Shown piece by piece: positions 46,906 through 57,511 of a stretch of DNA of 64,000 nucleotides (positions are counted from its first letter, which is position 1; each line of letters starts with the position of its first letter). A program made the position numbers and the translations under genes. Source of the stretch: Candidatus Limivivens intestinipullorum (GTDB lineage: Bacteria > Bacillota > Clostridia > Lachnospirales > Lachnospiraceae); contig DVIQ01000043.1 of the NCBI GenBank assembly GCA_018711185.1, forward strand, positions 1-64,000, in the 5' to 3' direction. The notes under the pieces were generated by a model. The model searched no databases and was not told where the DNA came from. It saw only the letters and a list, made by a program, of their open reading frames with translations.

Positions 46906-47690
46906 TCACTGACCCGCAGCATACTCGCAGCGGCGGTATTCGCTGGGAGTCATATGCACCAGCTCTCGGAAAACGCGGTTAAAGGTTTTCTGATCCGCGA
47001 AACCGCTTTTCATCATGATCTCACTCATTTTCATATCACTGTTCTTAATTAACCCCTTTGCGTGCTCTACCCGAAGCATATGCAGATATTTTAAAAAGCC
47101 ATAAGACAGGCGATTTGTAAAAGTTCTGGACAAATGGCAAGGATCCACGCCAAAGGTTTTTGCCACGGTTTTCAGGGAAATGGTTCGCTGTAGTGCTCAG
47201 ACAGGTATTTCATCACGCTGGAAAACAAGTCCTCGCTGATGCCCGGTCCGGCTTCGGTATAAGAAAGCTTTTTGAATGCGGAGCCAAGGAGGACATACAG
47301 ATAGCCGATCAAAACCTCTCTTTTCCGATCTGTCAAATATTCATGGAAGAGCGCCTCCGCCACAGAGATATAAAACTTGCCGCCTCCCATCAGAAAATTT
47401 TCATATTTCCTTTCCTGAAAACGGGTCTGAAACAGAGGAAGCTCCTGTGGATTCATGATCATGAGTATCCCGGTTCCTTCTCCCGTCTTTCTATAAGAAT
47501 GAATATCATGTGAAAAAGCGATCATCATATCGCCCGGAGCCAGGCTGCAGTCTGTATCACGGCAGCTCACACCGAATATACCGGAAGTACACACAAGAAT
47601 TTCAATATTATGATGGGCATGGGGAAAGAATTCCCAGTTAGACACCAGATTCACCTGAAAATCACTGACTCTGTTTTCATAATACAGCAT
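46906..47690 (-). pseudogene. AraC family transcriptional regulator, broken by a one-base deletion
   Basis: An N-terminal cupin-type sensor ('FFPHAHHNIEILVCTSG') runs from 47690 and stops at 47172 after 'LSEHYSEPFP'. Adding one base near 47180 lets the frame continue as S-L-K-T-V-A-K-T-F-G-V-D-P and into two intact AraC helix-turn-helix motifs (DPCHLSRTFTNRL and MKSGFADQKTFNRVFR). Repaired, the protein would be about 260 residues, normal for the family. The lesion separates sensing and DNA-binding halves, so the gene is likely inactive unless the base is a sequencing error. It diverges from the ThuA/oxidoreductase operon, its natural target. Confidence 0.83.
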
Positions 47691-47720
47691 ATCCCTCGTT
47701 TCCTCCTCTTCGAATCATCG

Positions 47721-47749
47721 TTGACATCATATCAATTATTGACTATCAT
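47721..47749 (+). promoter_or_regulatory. promoter of the ThuA-oxidoreductase operon
   Basis: A perfect TTGACA (47721-47726) is followed after 17 bp by TATCAT (47744-47749) in the divergent gap next to the AraC gene. A second, weaker pair (TTGCAT at 47766, TATAAA at 47787, 15 bp) lies downstream. Confidence 0.65.
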
Positions 47750-47846
47750 TTCAAGTGTTTTGTCCTTGCATTCCCCTGTGCTTTTTTATAAAATCAAATC
47801 ATCACAGGCACTGCCTGAAAATTTCGCTTTGAAAGGACGGAGCAAT

Positions 47847-48503
47847 ATGAAAAAAGCGCTGATTTTCTACGGCGGATGGGACGGACATACGCCAAAAGAA
47901 ACCGCATATCTCTTCAAGAACTTGCTGGAAGCAGAGCAGTATGAGGTTGCGGTTGCAGACACGTTATCAGTTCTTGACAACTATGAAGAAATCACAAAAT
48001 ATGACTTATTTATTCCCGTGTGGACCATGGGAAGCATCTCTGCCGACCAGTGCCGCAATATCTCCCGCGCTGTGGAGGAAGGCGCCGGCATTGCGGGCTG
48101 TCACGGCGGTATGTGCGACAGTTTCCGTGAAAGCACTGACTGGCAGTTTATGACCGGTTCTCAATGGGTGGCGCACCCCGGCGGCGAGGTAGATTATACG
48201 GTAAATTTAAAGCCTGGAACGCCTTTTACAGAAGGCCTCGAAGACTTCTCCATCCATTCAGAACAGTATTATGTACATGTAGATCCCGCTGTTACCGTAT
48301 ATGCCACCACATGCTTTCCCGTTGTAGACGGGCCTCACAGCTCCAATGGCAAGGTAAATATCCCCGTTGTATATACCAAACTGTGGGGAAAGGGAAAAGT
48401 CTTCTACTGCTCTCTCGGCCATACCTACCAGATCTTTGAAACCATTCCTGCCGCGAAGGAGATCATGCGCCGCGGATTCCTTTGGGCAAGCAGACTGGAC
48501 TGA
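47847..48503 (+). CDS. ThuA-like domain protein
   Basis: This 218-residue protein starts 'KKALIFYGGWDGHTPKETAYLF' and has the ThuA (trehalose-utilisation, glutamine-amidotransferase-like) fold: GAGIAGCHGGMCDSFR and, later, GKGKVFYCSLGHTYQIFE near the C-terminus. The ATG at 47847 has AAGGA nine bases upstream. ThuA proteins sit in sugar catabolic operons and in some cases act on 3-keto-glycosides; their exact role varies. The partner oxidoreductase follows after 40 bp. Confidence 0.88.
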   Translation: MKKALIFYGGWDGHTPKETAYLFKNLLEAEQYEVAVADTLSVLDNYEEITKYDLFIPVWTMGSISADQCRNISRAVEEGAGIAGCHGGMCDSFRESTDWQFMTGSQWVAHPGGEVDYTVNLKPGTPFTEGLEDFSIHSEQYYVHVDPAVTVYATTCFPVVDGPHSSNGKVNIPVVYTKLWGKGKVFYCSLGHTYQIFETIPAAKEIMRRGFLWASRLD

Positions 48504-48543
48504 CTTGTCTGTATCCTGAGTGAAACGAAAGGAGGATAAGACC

Positions 48544-49632
48544 ATGAAAAAAGTAAATGTTGCTGTAGTTGGCTGCGGTAATATCAGCGGTATTTATCTG
48601 GAAAACCTGACAAAGCGTTTTCGCAATATTGAAGTGTATGCCATTTCCGATTTGATTGAAGAAAATACACGGACAAAATCTGAACAATTCGGTATCCAAA
48701 AGATCATGACCTTCCAGGAGATCATCAAAGATCCGAATGTACAGATCGTCCTGAACCTGACCACGCCGCCCCTTCACTATGAATTGAGCAAACAGGCGCT
48801 GGAAGCCGGAAAAAATGTCTATGTAGAAAAACCGCTGTCTCTGAATTATGACGAGGGAAAAGAATTGGTTGCCCTCGCGAAAGGAAAAGGGCTTCTTCTC
48901 GGATGCGCGCCGGATACCTTTCTGGGCGCCGGAATCCAGACCTGCCGGCATATCATCGACGGGGGCGTAATCGGGGATATTATCGGCGCAACTGCTTTCA
49001 TGGTTTGCCATGGCCATGAAAGCTGGCATCCCGGCCCGGAGTTTTATTATAAGAAGGGCGGCGGCCCCATGTTTGATATGGGGCCGTACTACCTGACCGC
49101 CCTTGTGAATCTGGTCGGTCCTGTAACAAGCGTTGCCGGTATGACAGCCATCAGCTTCCCCACTCGGAAAATTACCAGCCAGCCAAAGTACGGCGAGGAG
49201 ATCCAGGTGGAAGTGCCCACCCACGTCAACGGCCTTCTCCGTTTCCGCAACGGCGCGATCGGAAATATCATCACATCCTTTGACGTCTGGGATTCCGTCC
49301 TTCCGCGAATCGAGATCTACGGTACCCGCGGCAGCATGCTTGTCCCTGACCCCAATGGCTTCGGAGGAGAGGTCAAAATCCGGCAGTATTTTGATACCGA
49401 ATTCAAATCCTGCCCGCTTATCACCGAACACAGTGAAAACAGCCGCGGAATCGGTCTCTCCGATCTGGCTGACGCCCTGCTTTCAGGACGGAGTGATCAC
49501 CGTGCCAGCGGAGAATTAGCTCTCCATGTCCTGGAGATCATGGAAAAAATACATACCAGCAGCGATGAGCACAGGGAAATCCGGTTAGAATCCACCTGCG
49601 AAAGACCAGAGGCCCTGCCCTTTACGCAATGA
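48544..49632 (+). CDS. Gfo/Idh/MocA family NAD(P)-dependent oxidoreductase
   Basis: This 362-residue enzyme begins with the nucleotide-binding VNVAVVGCGNISGIY and carries the YVEKPLSLNYDEG motif with the catalytic Lys. The rest is the C-terminal alpha/beta dimer domain. It starts eight bases after AAAGGAGG. It likely oxidises a sugar or inositol-type hydroxyl. Pairing with ThuA suggests a 3-keto-sugar route, which is an inference from such pairs elsewhere. Confidence 0.92.
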   Translation: MKKVNVAVVGCGNISGIYLENLTKRFRNIEVYAISDLIEENTRTKSEQFGIQKIMTFQEIIKDPNVQIVLNLTTPPLHYELSKQALEAGKNVYVEKPLSLNYDEGKELVALAKGKGLLLGCAPDTFLGAGIQTCRHIIDGGVIGDIIGATAFMVCHGHESWHPGPEFYYKKGGGPMFDMGPYYLTALVNLVGPVTSVAGMTAISFPTRKITSQPKYGEEIQVEVPTHVNGLLRFRNGAIGNIITSFDVWDSVLPRIEIYGTRGSMLVPDPNGFGGEVKIRQYFDTEFKSCPLITEHSENSRGIGLSDLADALLSGRSDHRASGELALHVLEIMEKIHTSSDEHREIRLESTCERPEALPFTQ

Positions 49633-49640
49633 AGTCAAAA

Positions 49641-49694
49641 ACCCCGCAGCAAGTTACAAGGCATCAAACTTGCGGCGCAGCAGAGCTGCGGGGT
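49641..49694. terminator. hairpin after the oxidoreductase gene
   Basis: ACCCCGCAGC (49641-49650) and GCTGCGGGGT (49685-49694) form the outer stem, with an inner CAAGTT/AACTTG pair. The T run is weak, so termination efficiency is uncertain. Confidence 0.55.
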
Positions 49695-49752
49695 ATTTGG
49701 TCTACGCTTCGCTTCAGTGGGCGCTAAACGTGTGCCACCGGCACACAGCACC

Positions 49753-49806
49753 GCCAAATGGACATGCAAGCATGTCCGCTTGGCTCGTTGTTCGCGGGAA
49801 TAAAAA
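49753..49806. repeat. dispersed hairpin family D, copy 2
   Basis: GCCAAATGGACATGCAAG plus CATGTCCGCTTGGCTCG and GCGGGAATAAAAA match the copies at 36407 and 56258. Confidence 0.7.
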
Positions 49807-49819
49807 GTAAGCCTGCATA

Positions 49820-49846
49820 CATGCCGCCTGTTCGGCGGCGGAATTT
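49820..49846 (-). repeat. dispersed hairpin family B, copy 4 (inverted)
   Basis: On the minus strand AATTCCGCCGCCGAACAGG plus CGGCATG matches the family at 187, 37981 and 38091. Confidence 0.65.
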
Positions 49847-49858
49847 CAGTGTAAAGAA

Positions 49859-49920
49859 AGAAGAGACCGTCCCACAGGGAATTCAGAGCTTGCCCGAATC
49901 CTTTGGGATTGTCTCTTCTT
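49859..49920. terminator. long hairpin ending the secreted-protein gene
   Basis: AAGAAGAGACCGTCCCACAGG (49859-49879) pairs, with three mismatches, with the segment 49900-49920 ending GTCTCTTCTT. It lies about 55 bp after the stop codon of the minus-strand gene at 49975. With the repeats at 49753 and 49820 it fills the 342-bp gap; no gene is seen there. Confidence 0.65.
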
Positions 49921-49974
49921 GGCATGTCAGGAGTTAAATATGGGTATTAACCGACAGCCCGCTTTCCTTCTTCG

Positions 49975-50787
49975 TCAGTCCTGGGTGGTAACGATTACCT
50001 CGGTACGCTTCGTCTCGTTTCCATCCGCGTCCATAACGGTTTCGATCAGACGGCTAAGCTCCAGGGTATCCTCATCCATGGCATAATAATAGCACGTCAT
50101 ATGTTCCGCGTCAGAATAGGTCCCCTGAGGATCCGCGCTCTGAATGCAGAGCTGCCCGTTCTGAACGGTTTCTGCCGTAAACGTTTCCGTTTCGGAATAA
50201 CCCACAAAACTCAGGCTCGCAAGCTGCTGTTCCAGCGCCTGTACTTCCTCGGCCTCCATCTCACGGACCTGGCTTGAGCCGTCGGAAGACTGGATCCAGA
50301 TACTTCCGTTCCGGTAAGTCGTGATGGTGCCGTCCTCGCTTTGAACTGCCAGTGTATAGCCGTCCTCCTCCCTGGTGACGCCATAGCTCTCACGTCCGGT
50401 TTCTTCCCCGTTTTCATCATAAGAAATCACCGTCCAGCCATACATAGAATGATCTCCCAGCAGGTTCTCGACCCCGGTATTCGCGTCCACTATATCCTGG
50501 AGGCTGACCGAATACTCCTGGGAACTGGATTCGCTTTCACTGCCGTCCGGACTCTCTTCGTACCAGCCGCCGTAAGGCATCTCTCCGAATCCATACCAAC
50601 CGTCATAAGGCATTTCTTCGTACCAGCCGCCGTTCTGTCCCCACTCTGTGCAGCCGTGTCCGCCTGACCTCGCGTAATCCCCGCAATACGGATTCGCGCA
50701 CTGCGCACTGGCCGTAGTCCCGGCAGTCATAACCAGGGCTGCCGCCAGCGCCGCCGGGCAGAAGCGTTTCATTCTCCTCATTTTCAT
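49975..50787 (-). CDS. secreted protein of unknown function with aromatic Gly/Tyr/Trp segment
   Basis: This 270-residue protein has a signal peptide ending near ASA|QC and a Cys-containing start (CANPYCGDY). A short repetitive stretch around residues 54-80 (YEEMPYDGWYGF, GEMPYGGWYEE) follows. The remainder is acidic and beta-rich with no motif I recognise. GGAGG lies ten bases before the first ATG. Neighbouring genes give no clue to its role. Confidence 0.75.
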   Translation of the reverse strand: MKMRRMKRFCPAALAAALVMTAGTTASAQCANPYCGDYARSGGHGCTEWGQNGGWYEEMPYDGWYGFGEMPYGGWYEESPDGSESESSSQEYSVSLQDIVDANTGVENLLGDHSMYGWTVISYDENGEETGRESYGVTREEDGYTLAVQSEDGTITTYRNGSIWIQSSDGSSQVREMEAEEVQALEQQLASLSFVGYSETETFTAETVQNGQLCIQSADPQGTYSDAEHMTCYYYAMDEDTLELSRLIETVMDADGNETKRTEVIVTTQD

Positions 50788-50871
50788 CCGTTGTCATCCT
50801 CCTTCTTTCTTTCCGCCGACAGCAGACCAGAGGATCGATTCCTTTGGTGAATGCGGCCGGGCAGTTGACTC

Positions 50872-50900
50872 GTTATCGTTCAGCCTTGCTGAACTGCTAT
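50872..50900. repeat. dispersed palindrome family A, degenerate copy
   Basis: GTTATCGTTCAGC and GCTGAACTGCTAT resemble the arms of the family. The copy lies in the 267-bp gap between the secreted-protein gene and radA, which otherwise shows nothing. Confidence 0.55.
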
Positions 50901-51054
50901 TTTCCTGTATCGTCTTGCGGATACTGAATTTTCAGCGGTGCCGCTTTCGGATTTCAGGCGCGGCGCATCCGATCCGCCTGTAAATATTACATCACTTAAA
51001 CCAGAATTTCGCAATCATTTTTTCATTAAAATTCTCTAAACCAGTTATCGGTTC

Positions 51055-52425
51055 TCAGGCGCGAATGGCGGATACCGCCTCCTTCAGCGTGCGCACGCCC
51101 ACCAGCCGAATCCCGGAAATCTTATCCAGCCCCCTCATACTGGCTGCCGGAAGAATCACGGTGTCGAATCCCAGCTTTTTCGCCTCGGCCACACGCTGAG
51201 GCGCCATGCTCACCGCGCGGACTTCTCCGCTCAGGCCCACTTCCCCGAAAGCCAGGGTTTTCTCCCCCACGGGGATATCCCGGTAGCTGGATACCAGGGC
51301 CAGGACGATTCCCAGGTCGATGGCCGGCTCATTCATGCGAATGCCTCCGGCGATATTCACATAGGCGTCACAGTTGGACAGATGCATCCCCAGTCTTTTT
51401 TCCAGGACCGCCATCAGCAGGTTCACCCGGTTGTAATCCGTGCCGGCTGCCGTTCTCCTGGGAACGGCCAGGAAACTCTGGCACACCAGGGCCTGGATTT
51501 CAATGAGAATCGGGCGGGTGCCTTCCATGGAGCAGGCCACAATGGAGCCGGAGGCTCCCTGGGGCCTGCCGCTGAGCATATACTCCGAGGGGTTTGGCAC
51601 CTCCGTAAGCCCGGTGTCCCGCATCTCAAACACACCGATTTCGTTTGTAGAGCCGAAGCGATTTTTCACTGCCCGCAAAATCCGGTAGGAGGCGTACCGG
51701 TCTCCCTCGAAGTACAGCACCGTGTCCACCATATGCTCCAGGACGCGGGGACCGGCTACCACACCCTCCTTCGTAACATGCCCCACCAGGAACACTGTAA
51801 TATCCATTCCCTTGGCGATCTGCATAAAAACGGAAGTGGCCTCCCGCACCTGGGAAACGCTTCCCGGGGCGGCCCCGATCTCCTGGCTGTACATAGTCTG
51901 GATGGAATCGATTACCACAAATTCCGGCCGGATTTCCTGAATGCTCTCCCGGATACCGGCAAGATCCGTCTCACACAGGAGCAGCAGCCCGTCCCCAAAG
52001 CTCCCCATCCGGCCGGCCCTGAGCTTAATCTGCTGCAGGGATTCCTCACCGGAAATATAGAGGACTTTTTTCCCCTGATCCGTCAGCTTCCTGCACACCT
52101 GCAGAAGCAGGGTAGATTTTCCAATACCCGGGTCTCCTCCCACTAAGACAAGGGAACCCCGGACGATTCCGCCGCCCAGAACCCGATCCAGCTCCTTCAT
52201 GCCGGAGCCCGTCCTGGCAGTCTCTCCGGATTCTATGCCGGAAAGCTTCACCGCCTTTGGGGCCTCCTGCCGCTTTACGGACGTCTTGCCTCCGGCCGCG
52301 TCCCGCTGTACCGGTTCCTCCACAAAGGTATTCCACTCCCGGCAGCCGGGACACTGGCCCATCCATTTCGCGGACTCATACCCGCAGTTCTGGCAGAAAA
52401 ACACACTGCTCTTTCCCTTCGCCAT
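51055..52425 (-). CDS. radA: DNA repair protein RadA
   Basis: This 456-residue protein has a four-Cys zinc finger (CQNCGYESAKWMGQCPGC), a RecA-like core with Walker A GGDPGIGKST, the RadA-specific KNRFGSTNEIG motif and a Lon-like C-terminal domain. It helps process branched recombination intermediates. The ATG at 52425 has GGAG nine bases upstream, and the extension to 52485 is not conserved. It lies downstream of clpC as in Bacillus, but separated by the gene at 52594. Confidence 0.95.
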   Translation of the reverse strand: MAKGKSSVFFCQNCGYESAKWMGQCPGCREWNTFVEEPVQRDAAGGKTSVKRQEAPKAVKLSGIESGETARTGSGMKELDRVLGGGIVRGSLVLVGGDPGIGKSTLLLQVCRKLTDQGKKVLYISGEESLQQIKLRAGRMGSFGDGLLLLCETDLAGIRESIQEIRPEFVVIDSIQTMYSQEIGAAPGSVSQVREATSVFMQIAKGMDITVFLVGHVTKEGVVAGPRVLEHMVDTVLYFEGDRYASYRILRAVKNRFGSTNEIGVFEMRDTGLTEVPNPSEYMLSGRPQGASGSIVACSMEGTRPILIEIQALVCQSFLAVPRRTAAGTDYNRVNLLMAVLEKRLGMHLSNCDAYVNIAGGIRMNEPAIDLGIVLALVSSYRDIPVGEKTLAFGEVGLSGEVRAVSMAPQRVAEAKKLGFDTVILPAASMRGLDKISGIRLVGVRTLKEAVSAIRA

Positions 52426-52510
52426 ACGCGTTCTCTCCTCTCCCGGCGTCGGATTTCTACGGCAGACCCGCGTTCCTGGACGCATGCCGCCTGTTTTTCG
52501 GTGATTATAC

Positions 52511-52536
52511 GTAACTGTTCAGTCCTTCACAGTTAC
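52511..52536. repeat. dispersed palindrome family A, degenerate copy
   Basis: GTAACTGTTCAG and CACAGTTAC keep the outer arms of the family; the centre has diverged. Confidence 0.4.
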
Positions 52537-52549
52537 GATTATCCCAGAA

Positions 52550-52579
52550 AAGAATGCCCCGTGAATACGGGACATTCTT
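52550..52579 (-). terminator. hairpin after the gene at 52594
   Basis: AAGAATGCCCCGT (52550-52562) and ACGGGACATTCTT (52567-52579) form a 13-bp stem with one mismatch and a four-base loop. On the minus strand a TTCT tract follows. Confidence 0.65.
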
Positions 52580-52593
52580 CATAACATCGCTTA

Positions 52594-53007
52594 TTATTTC
52601 TTTTCGATTCTGACCGAAGTCTTCCGTGTGCTGTCAAGCTCCACGCCAATCACCAGCTTGCCTCCCAGGTTTGTTTTCATCTCCCCCGCCTGGCTTCCGT
52701 CAACGGCAATCACATAATCCGTATCCTCTTCCAGCTCCACGGTAATCTGCGCGTCCGCGAAGCCTTCCACGTCGAACTCCATGCCGTTTTCCGTAACCCG
52801 CATATGATTCACCGTGGTTCCCGGTACAGACTCATAGACAAATCTCCCATTCTTTTCAAGCTTGGTAATTTCTTTAAAGGTTTTTACCTTGTACAGGTCG
52901 CCTTCGTATTCGAAATCTGATTTCTTTGTTTTCTGCGCAAGCTCATAATTTCCAAAGCTGATCGTGCCATCCGCCTCTGTACGGATTAATTCACTGACAA
53001 CTGACAT
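52594..53007 (-). CDS. conserved small protein of unknown function (often labelled 'endosialidase' in related genomes)
   Basis: This 137-residue acidic protein has no signal peptide or membrane segment. It looks like a small beta-rich domain ('KVKTFKEITKLEKNGRFVYESVPGTTVNHM', 'AQITVELEEDTDYVIAVDG'). From memory, similar short proteins in Lachnospiraceae carry the unsupported label endosialidase; nothing here shows sialidase catalysis. GGAGGG lies nine bases before the ATG. It sits between clpC and radA. Confidence 0.72.
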   Translation of the reverse strand: MSVVSELIRTEADGTISFGNYELAQKTKKSDFEYEGDLYKVKTFKEITKLEKNGRFVYESVPGTTVNHMRVTENGMEFDVEGFADAQITVELEEDTDYVIAVDGSQAGEMKTNLGGKLVIGVELDSTRKTSVRIEKK

Positions 53008-53179
53008 TGTAAAGTGCCCTCCTGGTTATCGTTTGTGTTCTCGTAACAATCCTCCCCAAAAGTCCCGGAACCAGCGCTCCGCTTTTTCAGGCTTCCGGAA
53101 AAGGATACGTTTATTCTATCATAAATCACTTTGGTTTTCCAGTTTTTTATCTGGTTTCCCGACGCGAACTTGTAGCGGT

Positions 53180-55663
<2,484 letters not shown>

Positions 55664-55677
55664 GCAAAATCCTCCGT

Positions 55678-56046
55678 TTATTTATATTCCTGATAGATCT
55701 CGTCCACCATATCGTGGACTTCCTGGCAGGAGATATTCTTGCAGCAGGCTTTTGCCAGCACAACTTTAAGCTGGCTCTTCATCTCCTGCATAGCCTGCAT
55801 CTTATCCCGGTCAAGGGCAATGATCGCCCCTTTTCTTCTGTCGATGGTAAGGATGCCCTCCTGGCGCAGGAGCGCGTAGGCTTTATTTACCGTGTGCATA
55901 TTAATGCCGATATCATCCGCCAGCTGGCGAACGGACGGAAGCGCATCTCCCTCCTGGATCACAGATGTGGCAATTCCCAGAATAATCTGATTCCGAAGCT
56001 GCATGTACAGAGCCTCGTCGCTCTGGAAATCAATCTTTATTATCAT
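55678..56046 (-). CDS. GntR family (YtrA-type) transcriptional regulator
   Basis: This 122-residue protein has the GntR winged helix ('EALYMQLRNQIILGIATSVIQEGDALPSVRQLADDIGINMHTVNKAYALLRQEGIL') and only a short C-terminal segment, as in the YtrA subfamily. The tail has two adjacent Cys residues (KACCKNISC), which might sense oxidation or metal. It is the first gene of the clpC operon and probably represses its own promoter at 56134, where palindromes overlap the start site. Confidence 0.92.
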   Translation of the reverse strand: MIIKIDFQSDEALYMQLRNQIILGIATSVIQEGDALPSVRQLADDIGINMHTVNKAYALLRQEGILTIDRRKGAIIALDRDKMQAMQEMKSQLKVVLAKACCKNISCQEVHDMVDEIYQEYK

Positions 56047-56063
56047 ATGTTCACCTTCTGTTC

Positions 56064-56092
56064 GTAACAGATCAGCCCTGCTGAACTGTTAC
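56064..56092. repeat. dispersed palindrome family A, copy
   Basis: GTAACAGATCAGC and GCTGAACTGTTAC lie in the leader between the GntR promoter and its start codon. Confidence 0.8.
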
Positions 56093-56103
56093 TTCTGTTC
56101 CTC

Positions 56104-56122
56104 AAACAGGCCTGGCCTGTTT
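56104..56122. promoter_or_regulatory. perfect 9-1-9 palindrome in the GntR-clpC leader
   Basis: AAACAGGCC and GGCCTGTTT flank a single T, just downstream of the predicted transcription start. It is a good operator candidate for the GntR protein, or an RNA hairpin. Confidence 0.5.
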
Positions 56123-56124
56123 TT

Positions 56125-56162
56125 GTTATATGTATATTATAACAGATACTTTCATTTGTCAA
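56125..56162 (-). promoter_or_regulatory. promoter of the GntR-clpC operon with overlapping dyad
   Basis: On the minus strand TTGACA (56162-56157) is followed after 17 bp by TAATAT, or after 15 bp by TATAAT. The -10 region lies inside a dyad with arms GTTATA (56125-56130) and TATAAC (56138-56143), a likely repressor site. Confidence 0.6.
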
Positions 56163-56191
56163 CCTTTTCCCCTCGCGGCAGTCGCCAAATA

Positions 56192-56220
56192 GTAACGGTT
56201 CAGCAGGGCTGAACTGTTAC
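56192..56220. repeat. dispersed palindrome family A, copy
   Basis: GTAACGGTTCAGC and GCTGAACTGTTAC are present with an AGG centre, so this copy is inverted relative to those with a CCT centre. Confidence 0.8.
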
Positions 56221-56228
56221 GCCAAATA

Positions 56229-56257
56229 GCAGCCGTTCCGTTCTGCCGAACCATTAC
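56229..56257. repeat. dispersed palindrome family A, degenerate copy
   Basis: GCAGCCGTTCCGT and GCCGAACCATTAC keep the right arm better than the left. It is adjacent to the copy at 56192 and to the family D copy at 56258. Confidence 0.5.
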
Positions 56258-56310
56258 GCCAAATGGCACGCAGATATATCCGCTTGGCTTGTTGCCCGCG
56301 GGAATAAAAA
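56258..56310. repeat. dispersed hairpin family D, copy 3
   Basis: GCCAAATGGCACGCAGATA, then TCCGCTTGGCTTGTTG and GCGGGAATAAAAA, match the copies at 36407 and 49753, with more changes in the inner stem. Confidence 0.6.
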
Positions 56311-56352
56311 ATGCGCCTTGAATCAGAGTTTGAAACCCTTTTCAAGACGCAT
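56306..56352 (-). terminator. terminator of the membrane-protein gene at 56404
   Basis: On the minus strand ATGCGTCTTGAA and TTCAAGGCGCAT form a stem with one mismatch, followed by six T. Together with the repeats at 56064-56310 it accounts for the 357-bp gap before the GntR gene. Confidence 0.75.
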
Positions 56353-56403
56353 CCTCTCTTTGCTGTCCGCAGCCGCGGCAGCCTTCCAAGACCAAACCGC
56401 CTT

Positions 56404-57441
56404 CTACAGCTCCACCATCGTCACGTCCACATCATCCTGCTCGTCCTGGCCGTCCTTCGCCGATTCCCCAGGCGCAGCCGCGTCCTTTGGTTCTTCCGGC
56501 TCTTCTGCCTTTACAGGCTCCGCTTCCGGTTCTTTTTCCGGCTGAGGCTCCTTCTTTTCCGGGGTCTTCTGCCGCGGCTCTTCCTTATCTGTCTCCTTTT
56601 TGGAAGCGTCCTTCGAGGAATCGCCTTCTTCGGACTGCTCTCTGGCAGCCCTGCGCTCCTCCTTCACCTTGGCGCGCTTCTCTTTTTTCGACAGCTTCTC
56701 CGGCTCAGCGGCTTTCTGCTGCTGAACGGGCGCATAATAATTATCCGTGTCCATTATCTTTTCTTTTCTCGCAAACTCGTTGGTCTGAAAGTCCAGATTG
56801 TCTTCCGCGTCCCGCAGATCCGCCTTCAGATCCCGGTTCTTCAGAAGAAGATTGATGGTTAAGAACATCAGGACAACCGCCAGGGCGATCAGGCCGTAGA
56901 TCACTCGCATGGAGAAATCCAGCCTTTCCCGGAACTGATCGATCTGACTGTTCAGGAAAGTGATCGTGGAGTCCTCTGTCTGAGGCTCCGTCTGCGCCTC
57001 CGTAGGCGGCTCTGTCTGCGCTTCCGTGGGCGCCTCCGTGGGCGCCTCTGTCTCCGGCGCTTCGGTTTCCGCAGGCGCCAGAGTCTCATCCGTCTCCACA
57101 TGCACCGTATAAGTAAACTGACTGCCGTTTTCCGCTTCCACCGTAATCAGCACCGTCCCCTGTCCGTTTTCCAGGGTCGTCCCGGTGACGCTTACGATCT
57201 GCGCGGCGGCGTTGGAACACACGGGATTTAAAATCAGCTCCGTGGTACCCGGCGCCACATATACCGTCGATTCCCAGGAAGAAGGTCCGAATTCCTCGTT
57301 CATGGTTCCGTTTTCCAGTCCCAGGGAGGAAAGGGAATTGTCACTGGACAGCTCCGCGGCAAACGCCTGAGCTCCCACCAGCCACATAAGGAGCAGCCCC
57401 AGGAGCAAGCCCACTCTCCAGAATTTTCTTTGTTTTTTCAT
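56404..57441 (-). CDS. single-pass membrane protein with cadherin-like beta-sandwich and TEAP linker, function unknown
   Basis: This 345-residue protein has a signal peptide to about residue 29 and a small extracellular beta domain ('STVYVAPGTTELILNPVCSNAAAQIVSVTG', resembling the cadherin-like beta-sandwich family). A Thr/Glu/Pro linker (TEAPTEAPTEAQTEPPTE) follows, then one membrane helix ('VIYGLIALAVVLMFLTINLLL', about 185-205) and a long, highly charged cytoplasmic tail rich in Lys, Glu and Pro. I recognise no catalytic motif. It may be a surface sensor or scaffold. Its start codon lies 20 bp from a family A repeat. Confidence 0.7.
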   Translation of the reverse strand: MKKQRKFWRVGLLLGLLLMWLVGAQAFAAELSSDNSLSSLGLENGTMNEEFGPSSWESTVYVAPGTTELILNPVCSNAAAQIVSVTGTTLENGQGTVLITVEAENGSQFTYTVHVETDETLAPAETEAPETEAPTEAPTEAQTEPPTEAQTEPQTEDSTITFLNSQIDQFRERLDFSMRVIYGLIALAVVLMFLTINLLLKNRDLKADLRDAEDNLDFQTNEFARKEKIMDTDNYYAPVQQQKAAEPEKLSKKEKRAKVKEERRAAREQSEEGDSSKDASKKETDKEEPRQKTPEKKEPQPEKEPEAEPVKAEEPEEPKDAAAPGESAKDGQDEQDDVDVTMVEL

Positions 57442-57460
57442 AATGTACCTCTCATACTTT

Positions 57461-57489
57461 GCAACCGTTCAGCCCTGCCGAACTGTTAC
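57461..57489. repeat. dispersed palindrome family A, copy
   Basis: GCAACCGTTCAGC and GCCGAACTGTTAC lie in the 70-bp gap between purD and the membrane-protein gene and may serve as the only structure ending the pur transcript. Confidence 0.75.
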
Positions 57490-57511
57490 ATGCAAAATCC
57501 ATTTTTACTGC

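Noticed and set aside
47610-47846. Extended N-terminus for the ThuA-like protein
   Set aside because: The extension covers the divergent promoter region; the ATG at 47847 has a proper ribosome binding site and begins the conserved domain.
49635-49925. Minus-strand open frame of 96 codons between the oxidoreductase and the secreted protein
   Set aside because: It consists of dispersed repeat families B and D and two terminator hairpins; no ribosome binding site or conserved protein.
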